Assembly (NCBI GenBank): GCA_020637515.1 | Contig: JACKKG010000001.1 | Coordinates: forward strand, 2,572,501 to 2,636,500 | DNA: 64,000 bases | Reading direction: 5' to 3' | Source: Rhodobacter sp. | GTDB taxonomy: Bacteria; Pseudomonadota; Alphaproteobacteria; Rhodobacterales; Rhodobacteraceae | Shown: positions 16,763 to 25,773 of the stretch, in pieces | Numbering within the stretch: position 1 is the first letter of the stretch | How the letters are laid out: each line of letters begins with the position of its first letter | Program-made: the position numbers and the translations under genes | The notes under the pieces: generated by a model | The model's input: only the letters and a program-made list of their open reading frames with translations | Told to the model about the DNA's origin: nothing | Databases searched by the model: none

Positions 16763-17634
16763 CACAGACTCTGCGCGCGGAACGTGTCGCATTGCCCGGG
16801 ATCGCCCGAGCGGTAGCCGCGAAAGAACCAGTCCTGCCGCTGTTGCGAGGTGCCGTGCGTAAAGCTGTCGGGCACCGGACGGCGGCCGGCCGCGCGTTGC
16901 AGCGCGTCGTCGCCGATGCGCGCGGCGGTCTCCAGCGCCTGGCGGATGTCGGCATCGGTCACGCGCAGCCGTTGCGATGCCTGTTGCGCCCAGAGGCCGG
17001 CATAGCAATCGGCCTGCAATTCGATCCGCACCGACAGCGCGTTCGCCTGGCTTTCCGACACGCGCGCGCGCTGCGCGTTGACCTGCCCCAACGTGCCCAG
17101 CAGGTCCTGGACGTGGTGCGCGACCTCATGCGCGATGACATAGGCATTGGCGAAATCGCCGCCCGCGCCAAGCTGATCGCGCATCACGCGGAAGAAATCG
17201 GTATCCAGGTAGACCTTGGTATCGCCCGGGCAATAGAACGGACCCATGGCCGCCTGCGCGGCACCGCAGGCCGACCCGGTGGCGCCGGAATACAGCACCA
17301 GCGTCGTCGGCGCATACCGTCGCCCCGAGGCGCGGAAGATCTCGGTCCAGACCTGTTCGGTTTCCGCCAGGACGGTCGCCACAAAGGCCTCCTGGTCGTC
17401 GTCGATCCGGTTCGGGCCCGTCGGCGCCGGGGCCGAGGCGACCGTGCCACCACCACCCGAGGCGTTCAGGAACGGGGTCACATCGACGCCGAAATACGCG
17501 CCCACCAGCAGCACGACCAGCGTGCCGACGATCCCCAGCGCCCCGCCGGGGCCGCGCCCGCCGCCACCGCCCCCGCCGGCCCGGCCGCGCCGGTCCTCGA
17601 TGTTGCTGCTGGTCCGTCTGCCACGCCATTCCAT
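16762..17634 (-). CDS. Neutral zinc metallopeptidase (YpfJ family)
   Basis: A 290-residue membrane-anchored peptidase. The N-terminus is basic and glycine-rich, followed by one hydrophobic segment (about residues 33-50, GIVGTLVVLLVGAYFGV). A large extracytoplasmic domain has the zinc motif HEVAHHVQ (HExxH). The family (YpfJ/KPN_02809-like) is conserved but its substrates are unknown. The SGRRYAPTTLVLY and FYCPGDTKVYLD blocks are typical. It ends in a one-base overlap with the DUF4169 gene. Confidence 0.92.
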   Translation of the reverse strand: MEWRGRRTSSNIEDRRGRAGGGGGGGRGPGGALGIVGTLVVLLVGAYFGVDVTPFLNASGGGGTVASAPAPTGPNRIDDDQEAFVATVLAETEQVWTEIFRASGRRYAPTTLVLYSGATGSACGAAQAAMGPFYCPGDTKVYLDTDFFRVMRDQLGAGGDFANAYVIAHEVAHHVQDLLGTLGQVNAQRARVSESQANALSVRIELQADCYAGLWAQQASQRLRVTDADIRQALETAARIGDDALQRAAGRRPVPDSFTHGTSQQRQDWFFRGYRSGDPGQCDTFRAQSL

Positions 17635-17696
17635 CGCACGCCCTCCTGCTCACCTGTGCGCCATGTTGCCGCAGCCGCGGCGGGTGTCAAACGAAA

Positions 17697-17718
17697 GGGC
17701 GGCCCCGCGGGACCGCCC
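17697..17718 (-). terminator. Candidate terminator after fumC
   Basis: GGGCGGCCC pairs with GGGACCGCCC (one bulged A, 3-nt loop). On the minus strand the stem is followed by TTTCGTTT. It lies about 25 bp downstream of the fumC stop and upstream of the zinc peptidase gene. Confidence 0.55.
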
Positions 17719-17742
17719 CTTGTGCGTTTCGCACCCCCGGGA

Positions 17743-19137
17743 TCAGCCCCTGGGGCCGATCATGTCCTCGGGCCGAACGATGCGATCGAAGGTCTCGGCA
17801 TCGACAAAACCCAGGGCGATCGCTTCTTCCTTCAGCGTGGTGCCATTCTTGTGCGCGGTCTTCGCCACCTTGGTCGCGTTGTCGTAGCCGATCGTCGGCG
17901 CCAGCGCCGTGACCAGCATCAGCGATTCCTTCATCAGCTTGTCGATGCGCTGGGTGTTGGCCTGGGTGCCCACCACCATGTTGTCGGTGAACGCGCTGGC
18001 CGAGTCGCCCAGAAGCTGCATGGATTGCAGCACGTTGTAGGACATCATCGGGTTGTAGACGTTCAGTTCGAAATGCCCCTGGCTGCCGGCGAATCCCACC
18101 GCCGCATCATTGCCCATGACATGCGCGCAGACCATGGTCAGCGCCTCGGCCTGGGTCGGGTTCACCTTTCCGGGCATGATCGACGAGCCGGGTTCGTTTT
18201 CCGGCAGGATCAACTCGCCCAGACCCGAGCGCGGGCCCGAGCCCAGCAGCCGCAGGTCGTTGGCGATCTTGAAAAGCGAGGCGGCGACGGTCTTCAGCGC
18301 GCCCGAGAACATGACCATCGCGTCATGGGCGGCCAGCGCCTCGAACTTGTTCGGGGCGGTGACGAACGGCAGGCCGGTGATCTCGGCGATCTGCGCGGCG
18401 ACGCGCGAATCCCAGCCGACCCGCGTGTTCAGCCCGGTGCCGACCGCGGTGCCGCCCTGCGCCAGTTCGTAGATATGCGGCAGGCACATGGTCACCCGTT
18501 CGATCCCGCGTTCGACCTGCTTGGCATAGCCCGAGAATTCCTGGCCCAGCGTCAGCGGCGTCGCGTCCTGCGTGTGGGTGCGGCCGATCTTTATGATGTC
18601 CTTGAACTCTTCTGCCTTGGCGGCGAGCGCACGGTGCAGCTTTTCGAGGCCGGGGATCAGCACGTCGCGCGCCTGCATGGCGATGGCGACATGCATCGCG
18701 GTCGGGAAGGTGTCGTTCGACGACTGCCCCATGTTGCAATGGTCGTTCGGGTGCACCGGCGATTTCGAGCCCATGACCCCGCCCAGCATCTCGATGGCGC
18801 GGTTCGAGATGACCTCGTTCGCGTTCATGTTCGACTGCGTGCCCGAGCCGGTCTGCCAGACCACCAGCGGGAAGTTGTCGTCGAACTTGCCGTCGATCAC
18901 CTCGGTCGCGGCGGCGGCGATGGCGTCGGCCAGTTCGGGCGCCATGTCGCCCTGCGCCTTGTTCACCAGCGCGCAGGCCTTCTTGATGACGCCAAGCGCG
19001 CGGATGATCGGCACCGGCTGACGCTCCCACCCGATGGGAAAGTTGATGACGCTGCGCTGGGTCTGCGCGCCCCAATACTTGTCGGCGGGGACGTCCAGCG
19101 GGCCGAAGCTGTCGGTCTCGGTGCGGGTCGCGGTCAT
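17743..19137 (-). CDS. fumC: Class II fumarate hydratase
   Basis: The 464-residue product is an iron-independent fumarase of the TCA cycle. It has the superfamily signature GSSIMPGKVNP and the blocks GSGTQSNMNANEV and GRTHTQDATPLTLGQE. The start ATG at 19137 begins MTATRTETDSFGPLDVPADKYWGAQTQRS, matching the usual N-terminus; a reading from further upstream adds non-homologous residues. It appears to be transcribed alone, with its own terminator. Confidence 0.97.
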   Translation of the reverse strand: MTATRTETDSFGPLDVPADKYWGAQTQRSVINFPIGWERQPVPIIRALGVIKKACALVNKAQGDMAPELADAIAAAATEVIDGKFDDNFPLVVWQTGSGTQSNMNANEVISNRAIEMLGGVMGSKSPVHPNDHCNMGQSSNDTFPTAMHVAIAMQARDVLIPGLEKLHRALAAKAEEFKDIIKIGRTHTQDATPLTLGQEFSGYAKQVERGIERVTMCLPHIYELAQGGTAVGTGLNTRVGWDSRVAAQIAEITGLPFVTAPNKFEALAAHDAMVMFSGALKTVAASLFKIANDLRLLGSGPRSGLGELILPENEPGSSIMPGKVNPTQAEALTMVCAHVMGNDAAVGFAGSQGHFELNVYNPMMSYNVLQSMQLLGDSASAFTDNMVVGTQANTQRIDKLMKESLMLVTALAPTIGYDNATKVAKTAHKNGTTLKEEAIALGFVDAETFDRIVRPEDMIGPRG

Positions 19138-19367
19138 GGCGAGGCTCTCCTGCGATGGATCTGCCCGTCTCTTAGCCAGCGGCGGGCGAAAACGCAATTG
19201 GTATGCGGATGTATGCAAAGCAGGCGGCATCCGGCGTTCAAACAGAGTTGATGCGCGCGGTCCGCGACCCGGCGGAGTGTTGCCTGAATCGCCGCTTTGT
19301 TGCAGGCTGCCGCCACGGCGCTCGCCCGCCCCCGGTCGAGGGACGACGACATTTCAGGAGTAAGACT

Positions 19368-21122
19368 TTGCCTCAAGACGGTTTTAAGGCCGCCCGGCGC
19401 ACCGCCCTTTTCATCGCGGTGCTGGGCTCCGGGGCCGCGACCCTTTCCACTTTGCCCGCGCGGGCCGACACGATGGACCCGTGGTATATGCCCGCCGCGA
19501 CCCGCGCCGCCCAATTCGCCGATTTCCGCGAGGATCACCGCCGCAGCGTGGTTGAATTCCAGCCCTTCCGGGCCGAACTGCTGGGCACGGCAACCGATGG
19601 CACGGCGCTCAGGCTGACCTCGCTCAACCCCTATGTGAACGCCTGGTTCGTGCTGGAAACCGGCGAGGGGCGCAGCGCCCGAAGCTGGCATCTCGAGAAT
19701 GCCGCACCCGAGCTGTTCACCGTGTCCCTGGGCGCCGATGGGCGCACGCTGACCATCGACAGCGAGGCCGGCACCACCACCTGCACCCCCTGGGACGGCG
19801 AACTCGAGGCCGCGCGCGCGTCGAACCTGCCCTATGCGCCGATCTGCGACCAGCGGTTGTTCGTGCGCAACCACGGGTCCGGCAGCCGCACCACGCGCGA
19901 GGCGGTGACGGATTTCCTGCGCAGCTATGTCCCGTTCGGGGAAAGCCTCATCAACGTCATCAAGGACACCCTCTACGAGGATGCCTATCTGACCTCGGCC
20001 CAGACCATGGACGAGGCCGAGGCCGGCTCGGTCGTGGCGGCGCTGGGTCAGGCCGACCTGCGCTCGCACCCGGTGATGCGCTCGAACCTGCGGGTCGATC
20101 TGGTCGGCGCCGAAGCCACCCAGATGGAGGCCGGAAGCTGGTATGCCGTGCAGAACGCGCCTGGTATCTACGCCAGCGTGGTGCAGCCCGGAATGGTCAG
20201 CCAGGCGGTGCTGAACGTGCCCGGCGCGAACGGTCTGGACGGGGTCGAGAACCGTTCGGACGTGCACATGTTCGCCTTTGATCTCAGCCGGTTCGATCTG
20301 CGCTACGAGGTCGGCACCGATCACCCGCAGGTGGACTGGTCGCCGCGCCCCTCGGGCCAGGGCCGCGATTATTCGCTGCCGGGTCCCGACGGGTTCGGCA
20401 CGGTCGATCCCCTGCAAATGACCGGCATGTTGAACCCGATCTTCATCGACCGGGTCGCGGGCATCTTTGCCGGCGGGTTCAAGCGCGACCACGGCGCCTG
20501 GCGGCTGACCGATTTCGCCTATACCAACCACGGCCATCACTATGGGTTCGTGGTGAACGGCGTGGTCCTCAGCCGTCTGCAACCGGGTCTGGCGACGATC
20601 TATGTGCTGCAAGACGGCAGCGTGCACATGGAAACCTGGTCCGAGGACCTGAATTCCCTGCTGCCGCATATCCGCTTCGCGCGCCAGAACGGCACGCCGC
20701 TGGTCGAACCCGATGCCGAGGGCGTGGGCGTTCCGGGCGCGCAGGTGCGCAGCTGGATGGGCGGCAACTGGTCAGGCAGCGCCGAGGCACAGCTTCGCAC
20801 CCTGCGCTCAGGGCTGTGCGAACGCGCGGTGGACGGCCGCCAGATCCTGATCTACGCGGTGTTCATGTCCGCCACCCCCTCGGGCATGGCGCGCACCTTT
20901 CAGGCCTATCACTGCGACTATGCGATGCTGCTGGACATGAACTCGCTCGACCTGACCTATTCTGCGGTCTACGCGCGCGAACCGGGATCGCAGACCTTTA
21001 CCATCGAACATCTGGACCGGCGCATGGCGGAAAGCGATTCCCGCCACCGCGACGGCACCCCGATGGGGCGTTTTATCGAGTTCTCCGACAATCGCGACTT
21101 CTTCTACCTGCTCCGCCGCTGA
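19368..21122 (+). CDS. Exported protein resembling phosphodiester glycosidases (NAGPA-like), function unknown
   Basis: I place the start at TTG 19368, because AGGAG (19356-19360) is perfectly spaced 7 bp before it and the product then begins with a clean signal peptide (RTALFIAVLG, cut after ARA). The mature protein is about 550 residues. The segment AGGFKRDHG, then GFVVNGVVLSRLQPGLATIYVLQDGSVHMETW (about residues 365-425), recalls the phosphodiester glycosidase fold, which cleaves sugar-phosphodiester bonds. Identity with characterised enzymes is not established. It is followed 13 bp later by another exported protein, so the two likely work together in the periplasm or at the cell surface. 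Confidence 0.6.
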   Translation: MPQDGFKAARRTALFIAVLGSGAATLSTLPARADTMDPWYMPAATRAAQFADFREDHRRSVVEFQPFRAELLGTATDGTALRLTSLNPYVNAWFVLETGEGRSARSWHLENAAPELFTVSLGADGRTLTIDSEAGTTTCTPWDGELEAARASNLPYAPICDQRLFVRNHGSGSRTTREAVTDFLRSYVPFGESLINVIKDTLYEDAYLTSAQTMDEAEAGSVVAALGQADLRSHPVMRSNLRVDLVGAEATQMEAGSWYAVQNAPGIYASVVQPGMVSQAVLNVPGANGLDGVENRSDVHMFAFDLSRFDLRYEVGTDHPQVDWSPRPSGQGRDYSLPGPDGFGTVDPLQMTGMLNPIFIDRVAGIFAGGFKRDHGAWRLTDFAYTNHGHHYGFVVNGVVLSRLQPGLATIYVLQDGSVHMETWSEDLNSLLPHIRFARQNGTPLVEPDAEGVGVPGAQVRSWMGGNWSGSAEAQLRTLRSGLCERAVDGRQILIYAVFMSATPSGMARTFQAYHCDYAMLLDMNSLDLTYSAVYAREPGSQTFTIEHLDRRMAESDSRHRDGTPMGRFIEFSDNRDFFYLLRR

Positions 21123-21135
21123 GGGAGGAACCGTC

Positions 21136-22125
21136 ATGAACAGGCTGGCAAGGCTGGCTCTGGCGCTGGGGATCGCCCTGGCGCCGCTGGGCGCGAGCGC
21201 GCAGACGCTCCAGCAGAACAACGAGGCGATGTTTCGCGAGATGCAGCAGTGGCGTGGCCTGAGCGCCGCCACCATGAGCCGCATCCGCGCGATCTTTGCC
21301 ACCGCGCCGCACATGGGTCAGGGCAACCCCGCCGTGACCCGCCACCCGCTGACCCCGGACGAGGCGGCGCAGCGGCAGGGCGGGTCGGTGGACAGCGTTC
21401 GCCGCGCCTATCGCAACGCGCGCTTCGAACGGATCTGCGGCCACCCCTACGAGGTGCCGCTCTACGATCCCGCCACCCAGACGCCCGAGGACGCGACCGT
21501 CTGCGCCTTCATGTTCGAATATCCAAACGTGCCGCTGGTCTATCCGGTGACCTGGGTGCGCGCCGACCAGGCGGTGGCGCTGTGCGCGGCCGAGGGTGCG
21601 CGCATCGGCGACGCCCATGAATGGGAGGGCGCGGCGGCCGGCGCCCTGCTGCCGCCCGACTACAATTTCGCGCTTGGCAGCCAGCAGGCGATGCGGGCCT
21701 GGCACAACCAGCATTACGCCAGCCAGTCGAACGTCTATTCCATCGGCACCTGGCGGCGCGGGGTCTGCGCGACGGGCAGTTTCAAGACCCCGGGCTGCAA
21801 CGGCGGCTCGTGGTCGGGCTGCGGGTCGAACACCTATCCGGCGGGGTCCTTTCCACAATGCCATTCGCCGCTGGGGGTCTACGATATCGATGGCAACGCG
21901 GCCGAGCACATGAACCTGCCGCTGGCGCCCGACCAGATGGCCTCGCGCGGATCGACGACGCTGGGTGTGACCGAAATGAAAGGATCGTGGTTCATCTGGG
22001 ACACGGTGCGCGCGCATGAACACTGGGCCCGCTGGCGGGCGCCGTTCTGGCATGGCTCGCGCGTGCTGTCACCGGCCAGCCATTCCAACTATCACCTGGG
22101 ATTCCGCTGCTTTCGCGACCTCTGA
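21136..22125 (+). CDS. Exported SUMF1/formylglycine-generating-enzyme-fold protein
   Basis: A 329-residue protein with a signal peptide (MNRLARLALALGIALAPLGASA, cleaved before QT). Its C-terminal two thirds show the SUMF1 fold pattern: VTWVRADQAVALCAAEGARI, GVYDIDGNAAEHM, and a terminal GFRCFRD. True formylglycine-generating enzymes need a cysteine pair near GSW; here the GSWFIW region has none, so catalysis of that reaction is unlikely. Many SUMF1-fold proteins are binding or structural modules. Several cysteines in CATGSFKTPGCNGGSWSGC probably form disulfides. It pairs with the upstream exported glycosidase-like gene. Confidence 0.75.
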   Translation: MNRLARLALALGIALAPLGASAQTLQQNNEAMFREMQQWRGLSAATMSRIRAIFATAPHMGQGNPAVTRHPLTPDEAAQRQGGSVDSVRRAYRNARFERICGHPYEVPLYDPATQTPEDATVCAFMFEYPNVPLVYPVTWVRADQAVALCAAEGARIGDAHEWEGAAAGALLPPDYNFALGSQQAMRAWHNQHYASQSNVYSIGTWRRGVCATGSFKTPGCNGGSWSGCGSNTYPAGSFPQCHSPLGVYDIDGNAAEHMNLPLAPDQMASRGSTTLGVTEMKGSWFIWDTVRAHEHWARWRAPFWHGSRVLSPASHSNYHLGFRCFRDL

Positions 22126-22540
22126 GCACCGCCTCGGAAATCGGGCGGTGACGGACGCGACGATCTGACATCGGCGGGGCTCCGAAACCTTGGCGCGGGC
22201 CCTGTCGAACGCAGGGCGAACCCGCTGGAGGCCGACGACAGCGACCAGGCGCGGAACGAGGCAGTCCACCGCGTCGCCCCGCCCGGGACCAGCCGGACCG
22301 ATCCCGGGGGCGCAGGTCACGGCCTTCGTGCGGACCGACCGGCTGAAACGGATCGGTGCCCGGATCTGAAGGGAGGGCAAGGGTCGGTGGATCCCCTTGC
22401 CCACCCCGCCGGCCCCACGCCGCCCGTGGTGGACAGCCGCGCGCCCCGGGGCTGCGTCAACCAGATCGAGACCGCCCGGCAAGGCGCTGGGGTGTCGATC
22501 CCGTGCGCTGAGCGGTGCAAGGGGCCTCCTCCGCGCGCCG
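22126..22540. other. Gene-free region between the SUMF1-type gene and dctD
   Basis: This 415-bp stretch is bounded by two converging genes. Reading frames are present but their translations are arginine/glycine/alanine-rich and resemble nothing known. GC-rich short inverted repeats occur near 22300 (CCCGGGACC...GATCCCGGGG), which may serve as a terminator. I see no RNA gene. Confidence 0.5.
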
Positions 22541-23911
22541 TCAGGTGTAATCGGCGCGGCTCAGGCCGTATTTTGCCATCTTCTCGTTCAGCGTGCGGCG
22601 CGGCAGGCAGAGCTCCTCCATCACCGCGACGATCGAGCCCTTGTGCCGGCGCATCGTGTTGTCGATGAGCGTGCGCTCGAAGGCTTCGACATAATCCTTG
22701 AGCGGCTTGCCCTCGGTCGTCAGCGCCCCGCCCGAGGCCTCGTTTTCCGCCATCACCAGCGACACGACCGAGCCCGTTCCGCGCCGGTTCTGCAACACCG
22801 CCTGTTCCGCGATCGCGATCAGTTGCCGGACGTTCCCGGGCCAGGGCGCCTGCAACAGATAGGCCGCGTCCTGGGCGCTGAGATCGGGTGCGGGGCTGCC
22901 GTATTCCTCGGCGTAATCTTCGGCATAGGACTTGAACAGCGCCAGAATGTCCTCGCCGCGCGTCCTGAGCGGCGGCAGGGTCAGCGTCATTGCCGCCAGG
23001 CGAAAGTAGAGATCGGGCCTGAGCACGTCCTGCAAGGTGCGCCCCGGCTTGTGATCGTTGCAGATCGCGACGATGCGGGTGGCGGGCGGCGTCGGCTGGT
23101 CGTTGATGACGCTCAACAGGCGGCCCTGCATCGCCGGGCTCAGGGCCTCGATGTCCTCGAGACACAGCGTGCCGCCGCGCGCCTCTTCGACCAGGGGCAG
23201 GCCGCCCTGCTCGACCGGGCCGAACAGACGCGCGGCCAGCGTCTCGTCATCGAGCCCCAGACACGAGACCGTCACGAATTTCCGTCCCGCGCGCGGACCG
23301 ACCGCGTGCAGGGCGTGCGCCACCAGCGTCTTGCCGGTGCCCGTCTCGCCGTCGATCAGCACATGGCCGTCGGCCTGGCCGTAATCCAGGATATCCTCGC
23401 GCAGGCGCACCATCTCGGGGCTGTTGCCGACCAGCCGGCGCATCAGCGTCGATCCGTCGGCCAGTTCCTGGCGCAGTGCCCGGCTTTCCAGCGCCAGCGC
23501 GCGCGCCTTGAGCGCCGCGCGCGCGAGGTCGGCCATGCGCTCGGGGTCGAAGGGTTTTTCCAGAAAGTCCCAGGCCCCCAGCCGCATCGCCTCGACCGCC
23601 ATCGGCACATCGCCGTGCCCGGTGATCAGGATAACCGGCAGGGTCGCGTCCATGCCCATCAGCTTTTTCAGCAGAACCATCCCGTCCATGCCCGGCATGC
23701 GGATGTCGGTCACGACGATGCCCGGGAAATCCGCGCCGAGATTGGCCAGTGCCTCTTCGGCGCTGGCGTAGGTTTCCGGCTGGAAGCCCGACAGCGACAG
23801 CCATTGGCTGATCGACGCGCGCATGTCCTGTTCGTCGTCGATCACGACGATGCGCGAGGGGGTCCGCCCCGAATGGGTCCCGTCGGGGGAAGCCAGTTCG
23901 CTGGGGGTCAT
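22541..23911 (-). CDS. dctD: DctD-like response regulator lacking the sigma-54 GAFTGA loop
   Basis: A 456-residue NtrC-family regulator. The receiver domain (about 20-135) has the phospho-acceptor D69 in VVTDIRMPG and K119. The AAA+ core starts about residue 157, with Walker A GETGTGKT (188-195). A Fis-type helix-turn-helix ends the protein (RRTLNEKMAKYGLS). The GAFTGA loop that contacts sigma-54 is absent: the expected site reads RLFGPVEQGGLPLVEEARGG (228-247). The Walker B acidic pair is reversed (LCLEDI). It is probably not a normal sigma-54 activator. It is paired with the dctB kinase gene 37 bp upstream. Confidence 0.85.
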   Translation of the reverse strand: MTPSELASPDGTHSGRTPSRIVVIDDEQDMRASISQWLSLSGFQPETYASAEEALANLGADFPGIVVTDIRMPGMDGMVLLKKLMGMDATLPVILITGHGDVPMAVEAMRLGAWDFLEKPFDPERMADLARAALKARALALESRALRQELADGSTLMRRLVGNSPEMVRLREDILDYGQADGHVLIDGETGTGKTLVAHALHAVGPRAGRKFVTVSCLGLDDETLAARLFGPVEQGGLPLVEEARGGTLCLEDIEALSPAMQGRLLSVINDQPTPPATRIVAICNDHKPGRTLQDVLRPDLYFRLAAMTLTLPPLRTRGEDILALFKSYAEDYAEEYGSPAPDLSAQDAAYLLQAPWPGNVRQLIAIAEQAVLQNRRGTGSVVSLVMAENEASGGALTTEGKPLKDYVEAFERTLIDNTMRRHKGSIVAVMEELCLPRRTLNEKMAKYGLSRADYT

Positions 23912-23948
23912 GGAAGCACTCTCCTCGTGGTGGTCAGGTCGGTCAGGG

Positions 23949-25715
23949 TCACGCCGCGCCCTCGCCCGCAGGCTCCAGCACCGGAAGCGCGATGTCAAAG
24001 GCCGCGCCCCCCTCGGGGACGTTGCGCGCGGTCAGGCGGCCGCCGTGGTCGGCGACGATGCCGGACGAGATCGCCAGGCCCAGCCCGACCCCCTCGCCCG
24101 GTTTCTTCGAGGTGTAGAAAGGTTCGAACACCTTGTCGATCGCGGCGATGCCGGTGCCGTTGTCGCGGATCGTCAGCGTCACCGTGTCGCCCTGCGTCAG
24201 GATCAGGTCGATCTGCGGCGCGTTCACCCCGCGCGTGGCATCGACGGCATTGCGCATCAGGTTGATGATGACCTGCTCCAGCCGCAGCCGGTCGCCCATC
24301 ACCCGAACCGGGTCCTTGGGCAGGGTCCGCACCACCAGCACACGGCGCTCGCGCAGGCGCGGCTCCATCATCGTCAGGGCCTCGGTCACGCAGTCGCGCA
24401 GATCCAGCGGCTGGAACGCGTCGCCGCCCTTGCGCGCGAAGCTCTTGAGCTGGCGGGTGATCGCGCCCATCCGGTCGATCAGGTCGTCGATGCGTTGGAC
24501 CGACACCAGCGCCTCTTCGGACCGGCGCCGGTTCATCAGCAGCCGCGCGCCGGCCAGATAGGTCTTCATCGCCGCCAGCGGCTGGTTCAGCTCGTGGCTG
24601 ACGGCGGCCGACATCTCGCCCAGAACCGCCAGTTTCGACGATTGCGCCAGCGTTTGCTCGGCCACGGTCAGGTCCTGCTGGGCTTTCTCGCGCGCCGCGA
24701 TCTCGCGTTGCAGGCGCAGGTTCAACTGCCTGAGTTCGACGGATTCCTGTTCGAACCGCGCCGACAGCGACCACGCCCGGCGCGACAGCATGTAGAACAC
24801 CATCGCCAGAAGCAGCGCGAACCCCATGATGACCAGCGCCAGAACGCCGTTCACCTTTTCGCGCACGCCGTCGTAGGTGGTGAAGCTGATCAACCGCCAG
24901 CCACGGTGGCGCACCCGCGTTTCCGACCGCAGCACGGCGGCGTTGCTGACAAAGGCGTCGGGCCCGCGCCCGGCCAGGTCGGCGGTGTATTGCAAGGCGC
25001 GCTCGATGGCCGTCGGCGGCGCGCGCAGGGCCAGGGCCTCGGCCTCGGTCCGGCCGCGCCAGCGCGGTTCGGTGGCCAGGATGATCCGCCCCTCGCTGTC
25101 CAGAAGCGCCACCGCGTCGGCCAGTCCCGCCCACGAGCGTTCGAACTTGGCCAGGTCCACCTCGACCGTGACGACGCCCAGCACCTGCCCGGCGGACCTG
25201 AGCGCGCGGCCATAGAAAAACCCATACCCGCCGGAATCGCGGGGCTGCACGGAAAAGATCGTGTCGTTGGCGCGCCGCGAATCCACGAACAGCGGGTCGG
25301 TCGCGCGCATCACGCCCAGTCGGTTGCGATCCGTGGCGGCGACCACCCGTCCGGTCGTATCCAGCAGTTCGATCGCCGCCGAGCCGACCTCGCCCTGCAA
25401 CTGGATCAGCACCTGCGAGATCGACGCGTAGTTGGCGTTTTGCAGCGCCTCGCGCAGGACCGGGTCGCGCGCCAGCAGGATCGGCACCACCTGGGTGCGC
25501 TGCAACTCGGCCTCGATGTTGCCGGCATACAGCACCAGCCTGAGTTCGGCCCGGTTGCGCGTATCGACCGCGAAACTGTCACCGAGCCAGCCATCCATCA
25601 CCCAGACCGTCGCCACGGCCGCGACCAGCAGCACGCCGACCAGCACCTTGCCCCAGGCGGGCACGCCGGTGCGCAGGGCCGCCACGGGCGACGAGAGGGC
25701 GGGGTCTTGGCTCAT
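23949..25715 (-). CDS. dctB: DctB-like sensor histidine kinase
   Basis: The 588-residue kinase has two transmembrane segments (about 20-40 and 300-320) bracketing a periplasmic dCache-type sensor domain. A coiled-coil linker follows, then the dimerisation domain with H374 in SHELNQPLAAMKTY, and an ATPase domain with NLMRNAVDA, DNGTG and GVGLGLAIS. DctB proteins sense C4-dicarboxylates outside the cell and phosphorylate DctD. No dicarboxylate transporter gene is adjacent, so the ligand is uncertain. The ATG at 25715 begins MSQDPALSS. Confidence 0.88.
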   Translation of the reverse strand: MSQDPALSSPVAALRTGVPAWGKVLVGVLLVAAVATVWVMDGWLGDSFAVDTRNRAELRLVLYAGNIEAELQRTQVVPILLARDPVLREALQNANYASISQVLIQLQGEVGSAAIELLDTTGRVVAATDRNRLGVMRATDPLFVDSRRANDTIFSVQPRDSGGYGFFYGRALRSAGQVLGVVTVEVDLAKFERSWAGLADAVALLDSEGRIILATEPRWRGRTEAEALALRAPPTAIERALQYTADLAGRGPDAFVSNAAVLRSETRVRHRGWRLISFTTYDGVREKVNGVLALVIMGFALLLAMVFYMLSRRAWSLSARFEQESVELRQLNLRLQREIAAREKAQQDLTVAEQTLAQSSKLAVLGEMSAAVSHELNQPLAAMKTYLAGARLLMNRRRSEEALVSVQRIDDLIDRMGAITRQLKSFARKGGDAFQPLDLRDCVTEALTMMEPRLRERRVLVVRTLPKDPVRVMGDRLRLEQVIINLMRNAVDATRGVNAPQIDLILTQGDTVTLTIRDNGTGIAAIDKVFEPFYTSKKPGEGVGLGLAISSGIVADHGGRLTARNVPEGGAAFDIALPVLEPAGEGAA

Positions 25716-25773
25716 GCCGGTCAGTGTAGGCAGCCGCGCGGGCGGGCTCAAGCAGCGGCGCGAGCGGTTGTGA

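Noticed and set aside
16756..19251. 831-codon plus-strand frame across the zinc peptidase and fumC
   Set aside because: Antisense to fumC and the metallopeptidase, both with intact signatures.
21136..22125. SUMF1-fold protein as the maturase of the sulfatase at 3321
   Set aside because: It is exported, lacks the catalytic cysteine pair and is 16 kb away, whereas the sulfatase appears cytoplasmic. A separate formylglycine-generating enzyme is more likely.
22069..22482. 137-codon minus-strand frame in the gap before dctD
   Set aside because: No ribosome site, no homology-like pattern, and Arg/Gly/Ala-rich composition; it also overlaps the end of the SUMF1-type gene.
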